Shown piece by piece: positions 1-8,061 of a stretch of DNA of 64,000 bases. The stretch is taken from positions 77,581-141,580 of the forward strand of contig JBGALV010000001.1 in assembly GCA_044223515.1 (NCBI GenBank), read 5' to 3'. Under the pieces are notes generated by a model. It saw nothing but the letters and a program-made list of their open reading frames with translations. It was not told the origin of the DNA and did not search any database. This stretch comes from SHVZ01 sp044223515. Its GTDB lineage: Bacteria; Pseudomonadota; Alphaproteobacteria; SHVZ01. The translations under genes were made by a program, and so were the position numbers. Position 1 is the first letter of the stretch, and the number at the start of each line of letters is the position of its first letter.

Positions 1-1
1 C

Positions 2-106
2 ATCTTTCGCAACGTCGTGCCGATGATGAAGCGGCGCGAGTACAGCGACGCCGAGATCCAGACGATCCTGGTCGAGAACCCGAAGCGGCTTCTCACCTTC
101 GCCTGA
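2..106 (+). CDS. C-terminal end of a phosphotriesterase-like metal hydrolase (partial)
   Basis: The open frame enters from the left edge and ends at TGA 104-106, giving 34 residues. The visible tail has the NVVPMM, EIQTILVENPKRLLTF pattern that closes phosphotriesterase (PTE/PHP) family proteins: a conserved 'VP' loop and then the final helix with ENP-(K/R)-R-L. The metal-binding histidines lie upstream of the window, so the activity (phosphotriesterase, lactonase or other amidohydrolase) cannot be judged. It is followed by 337 bp of non-coding sequence and is not part of the stressosome operon. Confidence 0.6.
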   Translation: MFRNVVPMMKRREYSDAEIQTILVENPKRLLTFA

Positions 107-443
107 GGGCGAGTCGCGTCCGGAAAAGGGCGATCAGAGGGAATTCCCTCAAAAGCGACTAAAAGTAGTGTTCGAAAAATTCGCGCTTTCCGGCCTTTTC
201 GGCTGGAACCCGATGCGACCTTAAGTATTTGGATACCGCGACACCGCTCTTATTGCTGGTTACCGCATGTTCCTCTTAGAATTAACCTTGTTTGTGGCTG
301 TAACTCACCTGTTTGGCGACGTTCGCTGGCTGGGCGACCTGAAGCGCGCGTCGTGCTCCGATCTTTCCTGGAAATTTCCATGAGCCTTGCGGCCGCGCGG
401 CGTGCCGCTCTGGCTTGTAACTTCAGCGTGTGCAGGAGGCCGG
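107..443. promoter_or_regulatory. Intergenic leader upstream of the stressosome operon
   Basis: This 337-bp gap has no credible gene. It is more AT-rich than its surroundings between about 220 and 300. It contains a perfect 14-bp palindrome at 137-150 (gagggaattccctc) with no T-tract, so it is a candidate operator rather than a terminator. I found no convincing sigma-70 or EcfG-type (GGAAC/GTT) promoter pair, although the operon promoter must lie here. A strong Shine-Dalgarno (AGGAGG, 434-439) precedes the rsbR ATG at 444. Confidence 0.5.
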
Positions 444-1325
444 ATGGCTGAGCGATCGAAGAACCTGGATGACGTGATCCGGTCGAACCGGAACGGCATC
501 CTCGAAGACTGGCTGCGCCAGCAGACGGCTCAGACCAAGGTCTCGGACGTTGTCAGTGCGGCGGATCTTCGCGACGAATCCAGCCGCTTCCTCGAGGCCT
601 TCACCGCTGGTCTCGCCGCCAATCAGAGCGAACTCGCCGGCGGTGCGTGGAGCGAGGCGCGCGCCCTGATCGGCTATCTGTCGCGCTCTCGCGCCAAGGT
701 CGGGCTCACGCCGTCGGAAACCGCGACCTTCGTCTTCTCGCTTAAGCAGGCTCTGTTCGACCGCCTGGTCGCCGTATCCAAGGACCCGGGCAGGCTCGCC
801 GCCGATCTCTGGGTCGTCAGCCTGCTCCTCGACAAGCTCGGCCTCTACTCGGTCGAAGTGTTCATGGAGAGCCGGGAGGAGATGATCCGGCGCCAGCAGC
901 AGGATCTGCTGGAGCTTTCTACGCCGGTGGTCAAGCTCTGGGACCGCGTGCTGGCGCTGCCGGTCATCGGCACGCTCGACAGCGCCCGTACCCAGTCGGT
1001 GATGGAGGCGCTGCTGCAGGCGATCGTCGACGAGGGCGCGGAGATCGCGATCATCGACATCACCGGCGTGCCGACGGTCGACACGCTGGTCGCTCAGCAT
1101 CTTCTGAAGACCGTATCGGCCGCCCGCCTGATGGGCGCGGATTGCATCATCAGCGGCATCCGCCCGCAGATCGCCCAGACCATCGTGCATCTCGGCGTTT
1201 CGCTCGACGTGGCGACCAAGGCGACGATGCGCGATGCCTTCGCGCTGGCGCTTCGCCGGATCGGCATGTCGGTGACGACGAGAAAGGCGCAACCGAGGAA
1301 CGAAGCCGCTGACGCCAATGGATAG
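444..1325 (+). CDS. rsbR: RsbR-type stressosome scaffold protein (RsbRD-like N-terminus plus STAS)
   Basis: A 293-aa protein. The N-terminal ~150 residues are helical and resemble the RsbRD sensory domain; the C-terminal ~157-270 is a STAS domain. The STAS part carries DITGVPTVDT, whose last Thr (residue 214) aligns with the Bacillus RsbRA phosphosite T171. A Ser in ISGIRP (residue 237) sits where RsbRA has T205. The start at ATG 444 is chosen because AGGAGG lies 4-9 nt upstream; the frame is open further back to 387. It overlaps rsbS by 8 bp. In known stressosomes RsbR and RsbS build the megadalton core that sequesters the RsbT kinase. The signal sensed by this N-terminus is unknown. Confidence 0.9.
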   Translation: MAERSKNLDDVIRSNRNGILEDWLRQQTAQTKVSDVVSAADLRDESSRFLEAFTAGLAANQSELAGGAWSEARALIGYLSRSRAKVGLTPSETATFVFSLKQALFDRLVAVSKDPGRLAADLWVVSLLLDKLGLYSVEVFMESREEMIRRQQQDLLELSTPVVKLWDRVLALPVIGTLDSARTQSVMEALLQAIVDEGAEIAIIDITGVPTVDTLVAQHLLKTVSAARLMGADCIISGIRPQIAQTIVHLGVSLDVATKATMRDAFALALRRIGMSVTTRKAQPRNEAADANG

Positions 1326-1713
1326 GATCCCTATCCTCAAGTTCGGCCGTTCGCTGCTGGTCACCATCCAGGTCGACATGCACGACCAGCTGGCGATGAC
1401 GCTGCAGGACGATCTGACCTCGCGCCTGGTGAAGGAAAGGGCGCGCGGCGTCCTGATCGACATCTCGGCGCTCGAGATCGTCGACTCGTTCATGGGGCGC
1501 GTGCTGAACAACATCGCCGCCATGGCGAAGATCCTGGACGCGGTCACCGTCGTCGTCGGCATGCGTCCGGCGGTCGCGATCACGCTGGTCGAGCTTGGGC
1601 TCGACCTCCCGGGCGTCAAGACCGCGCTCAACGTCGAGCGCGGCATGGACCTGATCCGGGCCAGCATCGAGGAAGAATACTCGGCCGCCGATGTCGACAT
1701 CGACTCCGACTGA
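1318..1713 (+). CDS. rsbS: RsbS-type STAS anti-sigma-antagonist, stressosome core
   Basis: A 131-aa stand-alone STAS protein. It shows the RsbS phosphosite motif VDSFMGR with Ser57, equivalent to Bacillus RsbS S59, and the family helix VVVGMRPAVAITLVELG. RsbS is the STAS partner phosphorylated by RsbT so that RsbT is released from the stressosome. The gene overlaps rsbR by 8 bp and rsbT by 23 bp, implying translational coupling. Family assignment is firm from the motif and the R-S-T gene order. The partner that RsbT acts on is inferred to be the kinases downstream, because no sigma factor gene is visible here. Confidence 0.92.
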   Translation: MDRIPILKFGRSLLVTIQVDMHDQLAMTLQDDLTSRLVKERARGVLIDISALEIVDSFMGRVLNNIAAMAKILDAVTVVVGMRPAVAITLVELGLDLPGVKTALNVERGMDLIRASIEEEYSAADVDIDSD

Positions 1714-2098
1714 GCGCGTCGAGATCCGGACGCCCGAGGACATCGTCCGCGTCCGGCAGCTCGTGCGCACCCGGGCACAGGCCGCGGGCCTGACGATCGT
1801 CGACCAGACCAAGGTCATCACGGCGGCCAGCGAGATCGCGCGCAATACGCTCGACTACGGTGGCGGTGGCGACGTCGAGATCGAGATGGTGGCCGAGCCG
1901 AAGAAGAATGGTGTCCGGCTGACGTTCCGCGATCAGGGGCCGGGAATCCCGGATATCGAGCAGGCGTTGCGCGACAACTTCACCACCGGCGGTGGCCTGG
2001 GACTGGGGCTCGGCGGCGCCAAGCGGCTGGTCAACGAGTTCAGGATCGAGAGCAAGGTAGGGGCCGGCACGACGATCATGCTGGCGCGATGGAAATAG
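1691..2098 (+). CDS. rsbT: RsbT-type serine/threonine kinase (GHKL ATPase)
   Basis: A 135-aa GHKL-fold kinase. The N-box is ASEIARNTLDYG, the G1 box DQGPGIPD and the G2 box GGGLGLGLGGAKRL, all intact. RsbT phosphorylates RsbS and RsbR, leaves the stressosome and activates a downstream partner. The ATG at 1691 lies inside the end of rsbS (23-bp overlap). The gene overlaps the next by 10 bp. It is the first of three RsbT/RsbW-like ATPase domains in succession in this operon. Confidence 0.9.
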   Translation: MSTSTPTERVEIRTPEDIVRVRQLVRTRAQAAGLTIVDQTKVITAASEIARNTLDYGGGGDVEIEMVAEPKKNGVRLTFRDQGPGIPDIEQALRDNFTTGGGLGLGLGGAKRLVNEFRIESKVGAGTTIMLARWK

Positions 2099-3078
2099 TG
2101 ATCCGCATCGAGCACGACTCCGATGTCGGCGTCGCCAGGCGCTCGGCCCGCGAGGCGGCGGAGTCCGCAGGCCTCGACGAAGAGGATGCCGGACGCGCCG
2201 CCCTGGTGGCGACCGAGGCCGCGACCAACCTGGCGCGGCATGCCAGCTCCGGTGCGTTCTTCGTTCGTCGTCTCGATCCGGCCGAAGGGCACGGCGTCGA
2301 GATGGTGGCGGTCGATCGTGGCCCCGGCATCGCGAACCTCGCGAACTCGATGGTCGACGGCGTCTCGACACGCGGTACGCCGGGCCAGGGCCTCGGGGCG
2401 ATGAAGCGCATCGCCGATCTTCTGACCATCGACTCGCGCCCAGGCGAGGGAACCATCGTGGTCGCCCAGGTCCGCAACGGCAGCGCGGCCGCACCGTTGC
2501 CGATGGCGGTCGGCGGGATCGCCGCCGCCATTGCGCCCGACGGATGCGGAGACGCTTTTGCCTTCTCGCCGAGAGTGCGCGGCGTCGCGGTCATCATGAT
2601 CGACGGCCTCGGCCATGGCGCCGATGCCGCGGTCGCGGCCGAAGCGGCGGTCGAATGCTTCCATCGGCGCAGCACGGACGACCTTGTGAATCTCTTTCAG
2701 GCGCTCGACCGCGAGCTCAGGCCGACGCGCGGTGCTGCGATCGCCATCGCCCATGTCGACCTGCAGGACAGGGCCGTGCACTTCATGGGCGTCGGCAACA
2801 TCTCCGGGATCCTGATCTCGGGCGGCAAGGCGCGGAACATGGTGTCGCACAACGGCATCGTCGGCCACACGATGCGCCGCGTGCAGCAGTTCGACTATCC
2901 GTTCGCCGAAGACCCGACGGTGATCCTGCATTCCGACGGGGTAGGGACCCGCTGGCAGCCGATGGCTCTGATCGAGCGCGGGCTGACCAACCCCACCGCG
3001 ATCGCGGCGCAGCTCTGGCGAAGCGACGCGCGCGGCCGCGACGATGCCGGCGTCGTCGTCGTCCGGGGGCGGACATGA
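2089..3078 (+). CDS. GHKL ATPase fused to SpoIIE-type PP2C phosphatase (RsbX-like)
   Basis: A 329-aa two-domain protein. Residues ~1-125 are an RsbT/RsbW-like ATPase (ATEAATNLARHA, DRGPGI, GQGLGAMKR). Residues ~130-329 are a SpoIIE-type PP2C phosphatase with metal-binding motifs GDAFAF, IDGLGHG, MGVGN, HSDG and RDDAGVVVVR. In Bacillus the stressosome is reset by RsbX, a lone PP2C; this gene sits in the matching position, so its phosphatase half probably dephosphorylates RsbR and RsbS. The added ATPase half could kinase the same substrates or bind nucleotide only. ATGA overlap (3075-3078) couples it to the next gene. The domain combination is known in other bacteria; its role here is inferred. 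Confidence 0.88.
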   Translation: MEIVIRIEHDSDVGVARRSAREAAESAGLDEEDAGRAALVATEAATNLARHASSGAFFVRRLDPAEGHGVEMVAVDRGPGIANLANSMVDGVSTRGTPGQGLGAMKRIADLLTIDSRPGEGTIVVAQVRNGSAAAPLPMAVGGIAAAIAPDGCGDAFAFSPRVRGVAVIMIDGLGHGADAAVAAEAAVECFHRRSTDDLVNLFQALDRELRPTRGAAIAIAHVDLQDRAVHFMGVGNISGILISGGKARNMVSHNGIVGHTMRRVQQFDYPFAEDPTVILHSDGVGTRWQPMALIERGLTNPTAIAAQLWRSDARGRDDAGVVVVRGRT

Positions 3079-5157
3079 GCGAGCTGGTGCTGGCCACTCG
3101 CGTCGCCGAAGAGGGCGATGTCGTGCGCGCACGCCAGCAGGCGCGCCGGGTCGCGAGCCTGCTCGGCTTCGAGGGCCAGGATCAGGTGCGGATCGCGACC
3201 GCGGTCTCCGAGACGGCCCGCAGCGCGCTCGAATACGCCCATGGCGGCAGCATCGAGTTCGCGGTGGAGCGGCGAACCAAGCCGCAGCTTCTGATCGTTT
3301 CCGTGACCGATGCCGGGAAGAACGTGCATCCCGACAAGGCCGAGGAGCGGGATCATGGTTTCCTCGGCGCCCGGCGGTTGATGGACAAGGTCGATGTCGA
3401 CATGACCGAGGCGGGGACGGTCGTTCGCCTGACCAAGCGCTTCCCCCGGACGGCACCGGCGGTCACCTCCAAGGTGATAGCCAAGATCTCTGCCGCCGTC
3501 GAAGGCGAGGCGAGCAACCCGCTGGAGGAGCTGGCCCGCCAGAACCGCGAGCTGATGCAGTCGCTCTCCGACAACAAGCGTCAGACCGACGCGGTCCAGC
3601 AGCTGAACCAGGAGCTGCAGGAGACCAATCGCGGCGTCGTCGCCCTCTACGCCGAGTTGGACGAGAAGGCGGCGAGCCTGAGGCGCGCGGACGAGCTCAA
3701 GTCGCGCTTCCTTTCCGATATGAGCCATGAGTTCCGGACGCCGCTGAACGCGATCCTGGCGCTTTCCAGCCTGTTGTTGGACGAGACCGACGGAAGTTTC
3801 GACCGAGCAGCGTCGCCAGGTGGTCTATGTCCGCCGGGCCGCCGAGTCGCTGAGCGGACTGGTCAACGACCTTCTCGACCTTGCCAAGGTCGAGTCGGGG
3901 AAGATCGAGATCCACCGCGCGCAGTTCGACGTGGCCGACCTGACCAGTGCGCTTCGCGGCATGTTCCGGCCGCTGGTGATCGGTGACGTCTCGCTGGTGA
4001 TCGAGGACCCGGACGGGCTCGCGATCGTCTCGGACGAAGGCAAGCTCTCGCAGATCCTGAGGAACTTTCTCTCGAACGCAGTCAAGTTCACCGAGCAGGG
4101 CGAGATCCGCCTGTGCGTCACGGAGCCCAAGCCCGGCGTCGTCCGGTTCGACGTACGTGATACCGGCATCGGCATCGCGCCTCAGGATATCGAACGGATC
4201 TTCGATGATTTTGTCCAGGTCGACGGGCCGCGCCAGCGCCGTGTCCGCGGCACGGGCCTGGGGCTGCCGCTGTCGAAGAAGCTTGCCGGGCTCATCGGCG
4301 GGCACATCGAGGTGACGAGCGAGCCGGGCAAGGGCTCGACTTTTTCCATGATCCTGCCGGACGGCCTGACCGAGACCCCGGACATCGTGATGGAGCATGC
4401 AGCCGAGCTGACGAAGCAGTCGCCGGTTCTGGTGGTCGAGGACGAGCAGGCGGACCTGCTGGTCGCGGTGACCCTGCTGGACGCGGCGTCGATCCGAAGC
4501 CGGCAGGCGCGCACCTTGGCCGAGGCGCGGGCATCGATCGCCGCCGAGCGGCCCGCGGCGATCGTCCTCGACATCCGCTTCGACAAGGGCGATGCCTGGA
4601 CCTTCCTCGAGGAGATCAAGTCGTCGCCGGAGACTGCGGAGATCCCCGTCCTGGTGATGACTGCGACCGACGATGAGGAGCATGCGGTCAAGCTGGGTGC
4701 TGAAGCATTTGTGAAAAAGCCCGTGGATCGACGCAACCTTGTGCGCTCGCTGCTTCGGCTCTTGAACAGGAAGCCTGCGCTCAACGTCCTGCACGTTGAC
4801 GACGACGAAACCGCCCGCTACGCGGTTCAGCAGATGCTGTTCGGCACCGGCCGGCATCTTCGCCAGGCTGAGAGCGTGGAGCAGGCGATGGCGTCGATCA
4901 GCCGCGATCAGCCGGACGTGGTCCTTCTCGATCTGCACTTTCCGGATAGCGACGGCTATGCGATGCTTTCCCGGCTGCAAAGCGACCCGGTACTGCGGAT
5001 TCCAGTCATCATGCTGACGTCGGCCGTCCTCGATGATGCTGACAGACACCGCCTGGCCGGAGCCTTCGCCATTCTTTCCAAGCGCGATCTCGCCCGCGAC
5101 ACCTTGATCGACTCGATCGACGCCGCCTCGGCCTTCGGACACGGAGGCGCAGCATGA
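3075..5157 (+). pseudogene. Hybrid histidine kinase with RsbT-like N-terminus (frameshifted)
   Basis: Read across one frame change, this is a ~693-aa protein. An RsbT-like ATPase (~1-125) is followed by a coiled coil (~150-205), HisKA with MSHEFRTPL (His218), HATPase (NFLSNAVKF, DTGIGI, GTGLGL), and two receiver domains (VVEDE/VLDIRFDKG and HVDDDE/LLDLHF). The frame changes at about 3795-3815. Before it the text runs LLLDETDGS; after it TEQRRQVVYVRRAAES, exactly the HisKA second helix. Total length is 3n+1, so one extra base or two missing bases explain it. It starts in an ATGA overlap with the phosphatase gene and ends in an ATGA overlap with the next kinase. A sequencing or assembly error is at least as likely as a real mutation. 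Confidence 0.85.
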
Positions 5158-6188
5158 CCGCGCATCCGGCGATCCTGGTGGTCGATGACGACGAGGCATC
5201 GCGCTACATCAAAACCCGTGTGCTCGAAAGCCAGGGCTTCGACGTCTCCCAGGCGGGAACGGGTGAAAAGGCGCTCGACCGCATCGAGGAGAAGACGCCC
5301 GACCTGGTCCTGCTGGACGTGAAGCTTCCGGGGATGGATGGGATCGAGGCCTGCCGCATCATCAAGGAGCGGTGGCCGTCCGTCTTCGTGCTTCATACCT
5401 CCGCGGCCTACCGCAAGCCGTCGGACCGCACGCGCGGCCTCGACAGCGGCGCCGACGGCTATCTCGCCGAGCCGGTCGAGCCGGGCGAGCTCGTCGCCAA
5501 CGTCAAGTCGCTGCTCCGCATCCGCCAGGTCGAGAACGAGCTGCGGGCGGTGGTTGAGCGCAACCAGGTGCTTCTCCGCGAGGTCCAGCACCGCACGATG
5601 AACAACCTGCAGCTGGTGATCAGCTTCCTCAACCTCGAGTCCCGCGGGCTTTCCGACCAGCATGCGAAGGACCGCATCAAGGCGGTGATCCAGCGCGTCA
5701 GCGCGCTGGCGGCGGTCCACCACCACCTCTACAGCCGGGGCGCGATCGACCGCATCGACTTCGGCTCGTACGTCGCCGACCTGGTCAAGGACATCGGCAA
5801 CGCGACGGGAGAGGAGCGCATCGTCTTCCGCACGCAGGCGGATCCGGTATGGATGGAGGCGGATCGCGCCATCCGCCTCGGCCTCGTGGTCAACGAGCTC
5901 GTGACCAACTCGATCAAATACGCCTTTCCCGGCGGGGAAAGCGGCCAGATCAGCCTGAGCCTGCATGCGACGGGCAACGAGGCGGTACTGACGGTCGAGG
6001 ACGACGGGCGCGGCTTCGAAGGCAGCAGCTCCACCGGATCCACACGCTCGGGCCTCAGCCTGAGCCAGGCGCTGGCCGAGCAGTCGGATGCCGAGCTGAT
6101 CCGGGACGAGACGACGCGCGGCACACGCTGGCGGATCGTTCTCCACAGCCCCGAGGCGCGCCGCGCCGTAGCGCGCGAGGGCCGCTAG
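5154..6188 (+). CDS. Receiver domain fused to HisKA_2 histidine kinase
   Basis: A 344-aa protein. Residues ~6-122 are a receiver domain (VVDDDEAS, phospho-acceptor in LVLLDVKLPGMDG). It is joined to a HisKA_2 phosphoacceptor region, EVQHRTMNNLQLVISFL, with His146, and a terminal HATPase (LVVNELVTNSIKYAFP, DDGRGFEG). The fusion suggests it is switched by phosphotransfer from the upstream hybrid kinase and then phosphorylates an off-window regulator. In alphaproteobacteria HisKA_2/HWE kinases often feed the PhyR general stress response, which would be an attractive output, but no PhyR, NepR or EcfG gene is in the window. It is the last gene of the operon and is followed by a hairpin at 6198-6226. 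Confidence 0.88.
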   Translation: MTAHPAILVVDDDEASRYIKTRVLESQGFDVSQAGTGEKALDRIEEKTPDLVLLDVKLPGMDGIEACRIIKERWPSVFVLHTSAAYRKPSDRTRGLDSGADGYLAEPVEPGELVANVKSLLRIRQVENELRAVVERNQVLLREVQHRTMNNLQLVISFLNLESRGLSDQHAKDRIKAVIQRVSALAAVHHHLYSRGAIDRIDFGSYVADLVKDIGNATGEERIVFRTQADPVWMEADRAIRLGLVVNELVTNSIKYAFPGGESGQISLSLHATGNEAVLTVEDDGRGFEGSSSTGSTRSGLSLSQALAEQSDAELIRDETTRGTRWRIVLHSPEARRAVAREGR

Positions 6189-6197
6189 GCATCGGCC

Positions 6198-6226
6198 CCC
6201 CTCTCCCTGCGCAGCAGGGGGAGGGG
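6198..6226. terminator. Hairpin between convergent genes, likely bidirectional terminator
   Basis: The arms cccctctccctgc (6198-6210) and gcagggggagggg (6214-6226) form a 13-bp stem with one G-T wobble and a 3-nt loop. It lies in the 56-bp gap between the convergent ends of the stressosome operon and the acyl-CoA ligase. No clear T-run follows on either strand. The sequence is also of the CCCTCTCC palindrome type dispersed in many alphaproteobacterial genomes. Confidence 0.55.
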
Positions 6227-6244
6227 ATCCGAGGAGTGCGCAGC

Positions 6245-7997
6245 CTACGCCTTCTGGACCTTCGCCGCTTCCTCGGCGACGAGTTCCTTCTTCGACAGTT
6301 TCCCGATCAGCGTTTTCGGCAGGGCGGCGCGGAATTCGATCTCGCGCGGCATCTCGATCGGATTGAGCTTGTCCTTGAGGAACTGGGTCAGCTCCTCCGA
6401 GGTGAGCGTCTTGCCGGCCTGCAGCTTGACGAAGGCCTTCGGGCTCTGGCCGCGATAGCTGTCGTCGACGCCGATCACCGTGCATTCCTCGACCGCGGGA
6501 TGCTGGTAGACCGCTTCCTCGACGACGCGCGGGTAGACGTTGAAGCCGCTGCAGATGATCAGGTCCTTCATCCGGTCGACGATGAAGAAGTAGCCGTCGT
6601 CGTCCATCATCGCGATGTCGCCGGTCCTGAGCAGGCCGTCGACCATCTGCTGCTGGGTCGCCTCGGGCCGTCCCCAGTATCCGGCCATCACCTGCGGCCC
6701 GCCGATGCAGATCTCGCCACGCTCGCCCTTCGGCACCACCTTGGTCGCATCCGCGATGTCGCGCAGCTCGACCCGGGTCAGCGGCAGCGGCAGGCCGATC
6801 GATCCCGCCTTGTTGACGCCGCCCAGCGGATTGCAGTGGGTCACGGGCGAGCTCTCGGTCAGGCCATAGCCCTCGACCAGATGGCAGCCGGTCACCTGCT
6901 CGAAGCGCTGCTTGACCTCGAGCGGCAGCGGGGCGCCGCCGGAGATGCAGTTCCGGATCGAGGAGAGGTTGCGCGGCTGCTTGGCGACCGCGCCGTTGAA
7001 GGCCGTGTACATGGTGGGCACGCCCGCCATGAAGGTCGGCTTTTTGGTCTCGATCACCTTCAGCGCCGCCTCGACCTCGAAGCGCGGCAGCATCACGATC
7101 TCGGCCCCGACCGACAGCATCTGGTTCTGGATCACCGTCATCGCGAAAACGTGGAAGAACGGCAGCACGCCGAGGACGCGCTCCTTGCCGAACTCGAAGG
7201 TGTGGAACCAGCGCCGGCACTGGATCGCGTTGGCGTAGAGATTGGCGTGGGTCAGCATCGCCCCCTTGGGGATGCCGGTCGTGCCGCCGGTGTACTGCAG
7301 CACCGCCGTGGTCTTGACCGGGTCGATCGCGACCGCTCGGTAACGGCCGTCGTTGGCCGTGAGCTCGGCATAGCGCGGATGCGCCTGGTCGCGCGGCGGC
7401 GTCGCAAGGTCCTTGCGGCGGACGATCGGGAACAGCAGCTTCTTGATGAACGGCAGCGCATCCGCCATCGAGCAGAGGACGATCGTCTTCAGCGGCGTCG
7501 TCCCCAGCATCGGCTGGAGCTTGGCATAGAGGGCCTGCAGGTCGAGCGTGACCATCACCTCGGTGCCGGAGTCCCGGATCTGCTGCTCGATCTCCTTGGC
7601 GACGTAGAGCGGGTTGAAATTGACGACGATGCCGCCCGCCTTGAGGATCCCGAAATAGGCGATGATGAAGTAGGGGCAGTTCGGCAGGAACAGGCCCACA
7701 CGGTCGCCGGGCTTCAAGCCCCGGTCCTGCAGCCCCTTGGCGAAGCGGTCGACCTGGGCTGAGAGCTCGCCATAGGTCGTCTTCCTGTCGAGGAAGTCGA
7801 TCGCGCTCTGGCCGGGGATCCGCGAGGAAGTCGATCGCGTTCTGGGCGGGGATCCGCCTGACCGGCTCGTCGAGCAGCTCGTAGAGCGGCTTCGGATCGA
7901 TCGGGTCGTGCCAGTCGACCGAGGCCGGATAGAGGGCCGAGTAGTCGCGGCCGCCGCTTGCGATCGACAATGCCCCAGTTGTCCCGGCGCCAGTCAT
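6245..7997 (-). pseudogene. fadD: Long-chain fatty-acid CoA ligase, frameshifted by a 34-bp tandem duplication
   Basis: An ANL-superfamily enzyme that would activate fatty acids to acyl-CoA. It shows the P-loop YTGGTTGIPKGA, GYGLTESSP, the hinge DRMKDLIICSGFNVYPR and the C-terminal catalytic Lys in KTLIGKLSKKEL. The start at 7997 has SD GGGAGG. The reading frame from the start runs ALYPASVDWHDP...RIPAQNAIDFL and then leaves frame; the main frame resumes upstream of DRGLKPGDRVGLFLPN. A 34-bp unit at 7790-7823 is repeated at 7824-7857. Removing one copy gives exactly 573 codons (572 aa), a normal FadD length. As given the gene is broken; downstream translation could only restart internally. Confidence 0.85.
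7790..7857. repeat. 34-bp imperfect tandem duplication inside the acyl-CoA ligase gene
   Basis: Two adjacent 34-bp units (7790-7823 and 7824-7857) differ at two positions only (C/T at unit position 17 and C/G at position 23). On the coding strand they encode RIPGQSAIDFL and RIPAQNAIDFL. Both are sensible versions of the same ligase segment, so the copies look like two alleles placed end to end. Confidence 0.95.
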
Positions 7998-8061
7998 TCT
8001 GCCTCCCGTTTTCGTTCTTCCCATCCTGCGGGGGAGGGCGACCGAGGGCAATGGGGAAGCG

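Noticed and set aside
137..150. Intrinsic terminator for the partial phosphotriesterase-like gene
   Set aside because: The palindrome has no loop and no following T-tract.
423..1778. Long minus-strand open frame opposite rsbR and rsbS
   Set aside because: No recognisable motif and it covers genes with solid STAS motifs on the plus strand.
5849..7762. Long plus-strand open frame across the end of the stressosome operon and the acyl-CoA ligase
   Set aside because: Composition is Arg/Asp/Leu-rich with no motif; it is opposite clear FadD sequence.
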